Positions 38,228-40,750 of a stretch of DNA of 40,750 bases are shown in pieces. How positions within the stretch are numbered: position 1 is the stretch's first letter; every line of letters starts with the position of its first letter. The stretch lies in assembly GCA_041584475.1 (NCBI GenBank), contig JBFHDX010000023.1, forward strand, positions 1 to 40,750, read 5' to 3'. Position numbers and translations under genes: made by a program. The notes below the pieces were generated by a model that did no database searches, was not told the DNA's origin, and saw only the letters and a program-made list of their open reading frames with translations. This DNA is from JBFHDX01 sp041584475 (GTDB taxonomy: Bacteria; Pseudomonadota; Alphaproteobacteria; UBA8366; JADFVY01).

Positions 38228-38551
38228 CTAGAGCCCCGTCGTCACATCGATTGAATGGCCTTCGGCCAGCCGGACCATGGCCTTCTTGTAATCGCTGCGC
38301 TGCCCCGGCCGGCCGCGGAATCGCTTGGCCTTGCCCTTGATACGGATCGTGTTGACGCCGTCGACCTTGACCTTGAAGAGCGTCTCGACCGCCGCCTTGA
38401 TCTCGAACTTGTTGGCGTCCAGCGGCACGCGGAATACGACCTGGTTGTGCTCGGAAGCGAGCGTCGCCTTTTCCGTGATCACCGGCGAACGCAGCAGCTC
38501 GTACATGCGCTCGCGGCTCGGGCTGGCCTTGTTCAGATACTTCCAGCTCAT
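38228..38551 (-). CDS. rplW: 50S ribosomal protein L23
   Basis: L23 of 107 residues: YELLRSPVITEKATLASEHN, FRVPLDANKFEIKAAVETLF, KVDGVNTIRIKGKAKRFRGR. It docks trigger factor at the tunnel exit. The frame is open for 1 kb further upstream through rplD and rplC, which is a GC-rich shadow. The ATG overlaps the rplD stop by 4 bases. Confidence 0.98.
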   Translation of the reverse strand: MSWKYLNKASPSRERMYELLRSPVITEKATLASEHNQVVFRVPLDANKFEIKAAVETLFKVKVDGVNTIRIKGKAKRFRGRPGQRSDYKKAMVRLAEGHSIDVTTGL

Positions 38552-39168
38552 TTGAGTCGCGCCTCCAGCATCTCGACCGCTTCCCTGGTCAGCACAAGCG
38601 TTTCGCGCCGCAGGATGTCGTACACGTTGGCGCCCTGGCTCGGCAGCACGTCCACGTTCGGAATGTTTGCCGCGGCGCGCGCGAAATTGAGGTCGATCTC
38701 GGTACCGCCGATGATCAGGACGTTGCTCCAACCGAGCTTGCCGAGCCGGCCCGCCAGCTCCTTCGTGCGCGGCGCCTCGAGCTTCGCCTCGTCGAGCACG
38801 ATCAGCTTGCCGTCGGCCTGCTTCGCCGAGAGCGCCGAGCGCAGCGCGGCCTTGCGCACCTTCTTCTGCAGCTTGTGCGCATGGTCGCGGACGACGGGGC
38901 CGAACACCGTGGCGCCGCCGCGGAACTGCGCCGAGCGCAACGAGCCCTGGCGCGCGCGGCCCGTTCCCTTCTGCCGGTAGGGCTTGCGCGTCGTCCCCCT
39001 GATCTCGCTCACCGTCTTGACCTTGTGCGTGCCGGCCCGGCGCTTCGCCAGCTGCCAGTTCACCATGCGCGCGAGCAGATCCTTGCGCACCGCGGCACCG
39101 AACACGCCGTCGGAGAGCTCGATCTCGCCGGCCGACTTGTTGTCCAGGTTGATGACCTTGCACTTCAT
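38548..39168 (-). CDS. rplD: 50S ribosomal protein L4
   Basis: L4 of 206 residues: MKCKVINLDNKSAGEIELSD, AGTHKVKTVSEIRGTTRKPY, RQKGTGRARQGSLRSAQFRG and the C-terminal LPSQGANVYDILRRETLVLT. In E. coli L4 represses the S10 operon; this cannot be tested from the window because the 5' leader is outside. Five bases after rplC. Confidence 0.98.
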   Translation of the reverse strand: MKCKVINLDNKSAGEIELSDGVFGAAVRKDLLARMVNWQLAKRRAGTHKVKTVSEIRGTTRKPYRQKGTGRARQGSLRSAQFRGGATVFGPVVRDHAHKLQKKVRKAALRSALSAKQADGKLIVLDEAKLEAPRTKELAGRLGKLGWSNVLIIGGTEIDLNFARAAANIPNVDVLPSQGANVYDILRRETLVLTREAVEMLEARLK

Positions 39169-39173
39169 CGCCG

Positions 39174-40235
39174 TTATTCCTTCTTGCCGGCGCCCTCTTC
39201 CGCCGTGCCGGCATCGTCGTCCTCTGCCGGCGACTCATCGGCGGGCGCATCCGCGGCGGTGGTCTTCTCCGCCGCTGCGTCTTCGGCGGGCGCATCCGCG
39301 GCGTCGGTCTTCTCCGCCGGCGCCTCTTCGGCGGCCGCGTCCTGCGCGGCGGGCTCCTCGACCGGCGGTTCCTCCGCCGGCGCGTCCGCGGCGGCGGTGT
39401 CTTCCTCCGGCGTCTCTGCGGCGGCCGCGCTTTCGTCGGCCGCACTTTCGTCCGCCGGCGCCTCGGTCTCCGCCGCCGGCGCCGCCGCGACCGCCTCCTC
39501 AGCCGGTGCCTCGTCCGCCTGGACCTCCTCGGTCGACGGCTCTTGCGCCGGCGCAGCGGCCGCACCGCGCAAGGCGGCCGGGAACGGCAATTCGACGTCC
39601 GTCTTGCGCTTCACCGCGTCTCGCACCAGCACCCAGCCGCCCTCGGCGCCCGGCACCGCGCCGCGCAGCAGGATGAGGCCGCGATCCGCGTCGCTCGACA
39701 CGACCTCGAGGTTTTGCACGGTAACCCGGCTGTTGCCCATCTGGCCGGCCATCTTCTTGCCCTTCCAGACGCGCCCGGGATCCTGGCTGTTGCCGGTCGA
39801 ACCGTGGCTGCGATGCGAGATCGACACGCCGTGGCTTGCCCGCAGGCCGGCGAAATTGTGGCGCTTCATCGCACCGGCAAAACCCTTGCCGATGCTGGTA
39901 CCGATGACATCGACGAACTGGCCGGCGACGAAATGCCCCGCCGACAGTTCCGCGCCGACGTCGAGCAGCGCATCCTGGCTGACGCGGAATTCGGCGAGCT
40001 TGCGCTTCGGCTCGACCTTCGCCTTCGCGTAATGGCCGCGCATCGGCTGACGCACATTCTTCACCTTGGCCGGAACCGCGCCGAGCTGCACGGCGTTGTA
40101 GCCGTCCTTCTCGGCCGTCCGCACGGCCACGACCTGACACGAATCGACCTTCAGCACGGTCACGGGGACGTGCTCGCCGTCGGCGTCGAACACCCGCGTC
40201 ATGCCCAGCTTCTGCGCGATGATTCCACAGCGCAT
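39174..40235 (-). CDS. rplC: 50S ribosomal protein L3 with a long acidic C-terminal tail
   Basis: L3 of 353 residues, against about 210-230 in most bacteria. Residues 1-224 are a complete L3: MRCGIIAQKLGMTRVFDADG, GHFVAGQFVDVIGTSIGKGF, GLRASHGVSISHRSHGSTGN and VWKGKKMAGQMGNSRVTVQN. At the position of the PrmB-methylated Gln150 of E. coli there appears to be Asn (GSTGNSQD). Residues about 225-353 form a low-complexity Ala/Glu/Pro/Asp tail with repeated units such as ADAPAE and AEKT, ending GAGKKE. No frameshift or stop lies between core and tail, and rplD follows 5 bases later. AGGGGTGA precedes the ATG. Confidence 0.97.
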   Translation of the reverse strand: MRCGIIAQKLGMTRVFDADGEHVPVTVLKVDSCQVVAVRTAEKDGYNAVQLGAVPAKVKNVRQPMRGHYAKAKVEPKRKLAEFRVSQDALLDVGAELSAGHFVAGQFVDVIGTSIGKGFAGAMKRHNFAGLRASHGVSISHRSHGSTGNSQDPGRVWKGKKMAGQMGNSRVTVQNLEVVSSDADRGLILLRGAVPGAEGGWVLVRDAVKRKTDVELPFPAALRGAAAAPAQEPSTEEVQADEAPAEEAVAAAPAAETEAPADESAADESAAAAETPEEDTAAADAPAEEPPVEEPAAQDAAAEEAPAEKTDAADAPAEDAAAEKTTAADAPADESPAEDDDAGTAEEGAGKKE

Positions 40236-40248
40236 GATGCGTTCACCC

Positions 40249-40557
40249 CTAGAGCTTGATTTCCACGTCGACGCCCGAGGCAAGCTCGAGCTTCATCAGC
40301 GCGTCGACGGTCTGCGGCGTCGGATCGATGATGTCGAGGACGCGCTTGTGCGTCCGGATTTCGAACTGCTCGCGGCTCTTCTTGTCGATGTGCGGACCGC
40401 GCAGCACCGTGTATTTCTCGATTCGCGTCGGCAGCGGAATCGGACCACGGACCTGCGCCCCGGTGCGCTTCGCAGTGCTGACGATCTCGCTCGTCGACTG
40501 GTCGAGCACGCGATGATCGAACGCCTTGAGGCGGATTCGTATGTTCTGGTTGTCCAT
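40249..40557 (-). CDS. rpsJ: 30S ribosomal protein S10
   Basis: S10 of 102 residues, also the NusE transcription factor: MDNQNIRIRLKAFDHRVLDQ, TGAQVRGPIPLPTRIEKYTV and GPHIDKKSREQFEIRTHKR. The ATG at 40557 follows GGAGG by 6 bases. First gene of the S10 segment, 68 bases after tuf. Confidence 0.98.
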   Translation of the reverse strand: MDNQNIRIRLKAFDHRVLDQSTSEIVSTAKRTGAQVRGPIPLPTRIEKYTVLRGPHIDKKSREQFEIRTHKRVLDIIDPTPQTVDALMKLELASGVDVEIKL

Positions 40558-40625
40558 GCGGTCCTCCAACGGATGCGGCCTTGCGGTTCGATCGGCCCCG
40601 CCCGGCCCTCCGTCAAGCTCCTTGC

Positions 40626-40750
40626 CTACTCGATGATGCCGGTGACGACGCCGGCGCCGACGGTTCGGCCGCCCTCGCGGATGGCGAAGCGCAGGCCCTC
40701 GTCCATGGCGATCGGCGCGATCAGCTCGACCTCCATCGCGATGTTGTCCC
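40626..40750 (-). CDS. tuf: Elongation factor Tu, C-terminal end (truncated by the window edge)
   Basis: The last 41 residues of EF-Tu: DNIAMEVELIAPIAMDEG, then LRFAIREGGRTVGAGVVTGI and terminal IE. This matches the C-terminal beta-barrel of all bacterial EF-Tu. The other 350 or so residues lie beyond the window. The str-S10 junction (fusA-tuf-rpsJ) is the usual order. Confidence 0.96.
   Translation of the reverse strand, partial: DNIAMEVELIAPIAMDEGLRFAIREGGRTVGAGVVTGIIE

Noticed and set aside
38228..39565. A 445-codon minus-strand open frame ending in L23
   Set aside because: The first three quarters read through rplD and rplC in a wrong frame and give Arg/Pro-only sequence. Only the last 107 codons are L23.

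Overview
The window reads as about 40.7 kb of a high-GC alphaproteobacterial chromosome. The strongest taxonomic evidence is gene order at the right end: secY is followed by adk, rpsM, rpsK, rpoA and rplQ, with no rpsD and with adk inside the operon. That is the alphaproteobacterial arrangement. Two perfect TTAA-N7-TTAA sites of the CtrA type and a tagatose-bisphosphate-aldolase-subunit/xylulokinase pair agree with it. I cannot name a genus; a Rhodospirillales-like lineage is a guess.

Left part (1-6750): the 3' end of a gatZ/kbaZ-type gene converges on xylB (polyol/ketose catabolism). Then come a secreted nuclease-like protein, a 17-kDa-surface-antigen-like protein, siroheme synthase cysG, and a DUF2914 protein with a perfect GGGN repeat tract. 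A 600-base gene-free stretch ends in a strong intrinsic terminator preceded by nested hairpins (candidate structured RNA) just before a monoheme cytochrome c.

Middle part (6750-17200): an unusual set of stress-type genes. It holds a solo COG2187 phosphotransferase-like protein, a small conserved-looking protein, a CapA-family protein, a 38-residue membrane peptide, a truncated PolX-like helix-hairpin-helix protein, a CheR-type methyltransferase, an RNase Z-like metallo-beta-lactamase protein translationally coupled to RNA 3'-phosphate cyclase (rtcA), a BON-domain protein, an L,D-transpeptidase, an Lpp-like lipoprotein and a SleB-type cell-wall hydrolase. Three Crp/Fnr-type palindromes (8390, 15020, 16541) sit where a class II activator would sit for three minus-strand genes, hinting at a shared, possibly oxygen-responsive regulon. 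An AT-rich island with tandem CtrA-like sites follows.

Right part (17200-40750): aidB, a membrane GGDEF protein, a class A penicillin-binding protein, a small exported protein, then a long minus-strand block read right to left: tuf (partial), the S10, spc and alpha ribosomal operons with secY and adk, and finally a DegP-type protease overlapping rarA. A consensus promoter between adk and rpsM gives the alpha segment its own start. Notable oddities are an acidic tail of about 128 residues on ribosomal protein L3 and a hairpin at the very 5' end of the alpha-operon transcript.

Most start sites were chosen from Shine-Dalgarno spacing and family length. No database search was available, so family names rest on recognised motifs.
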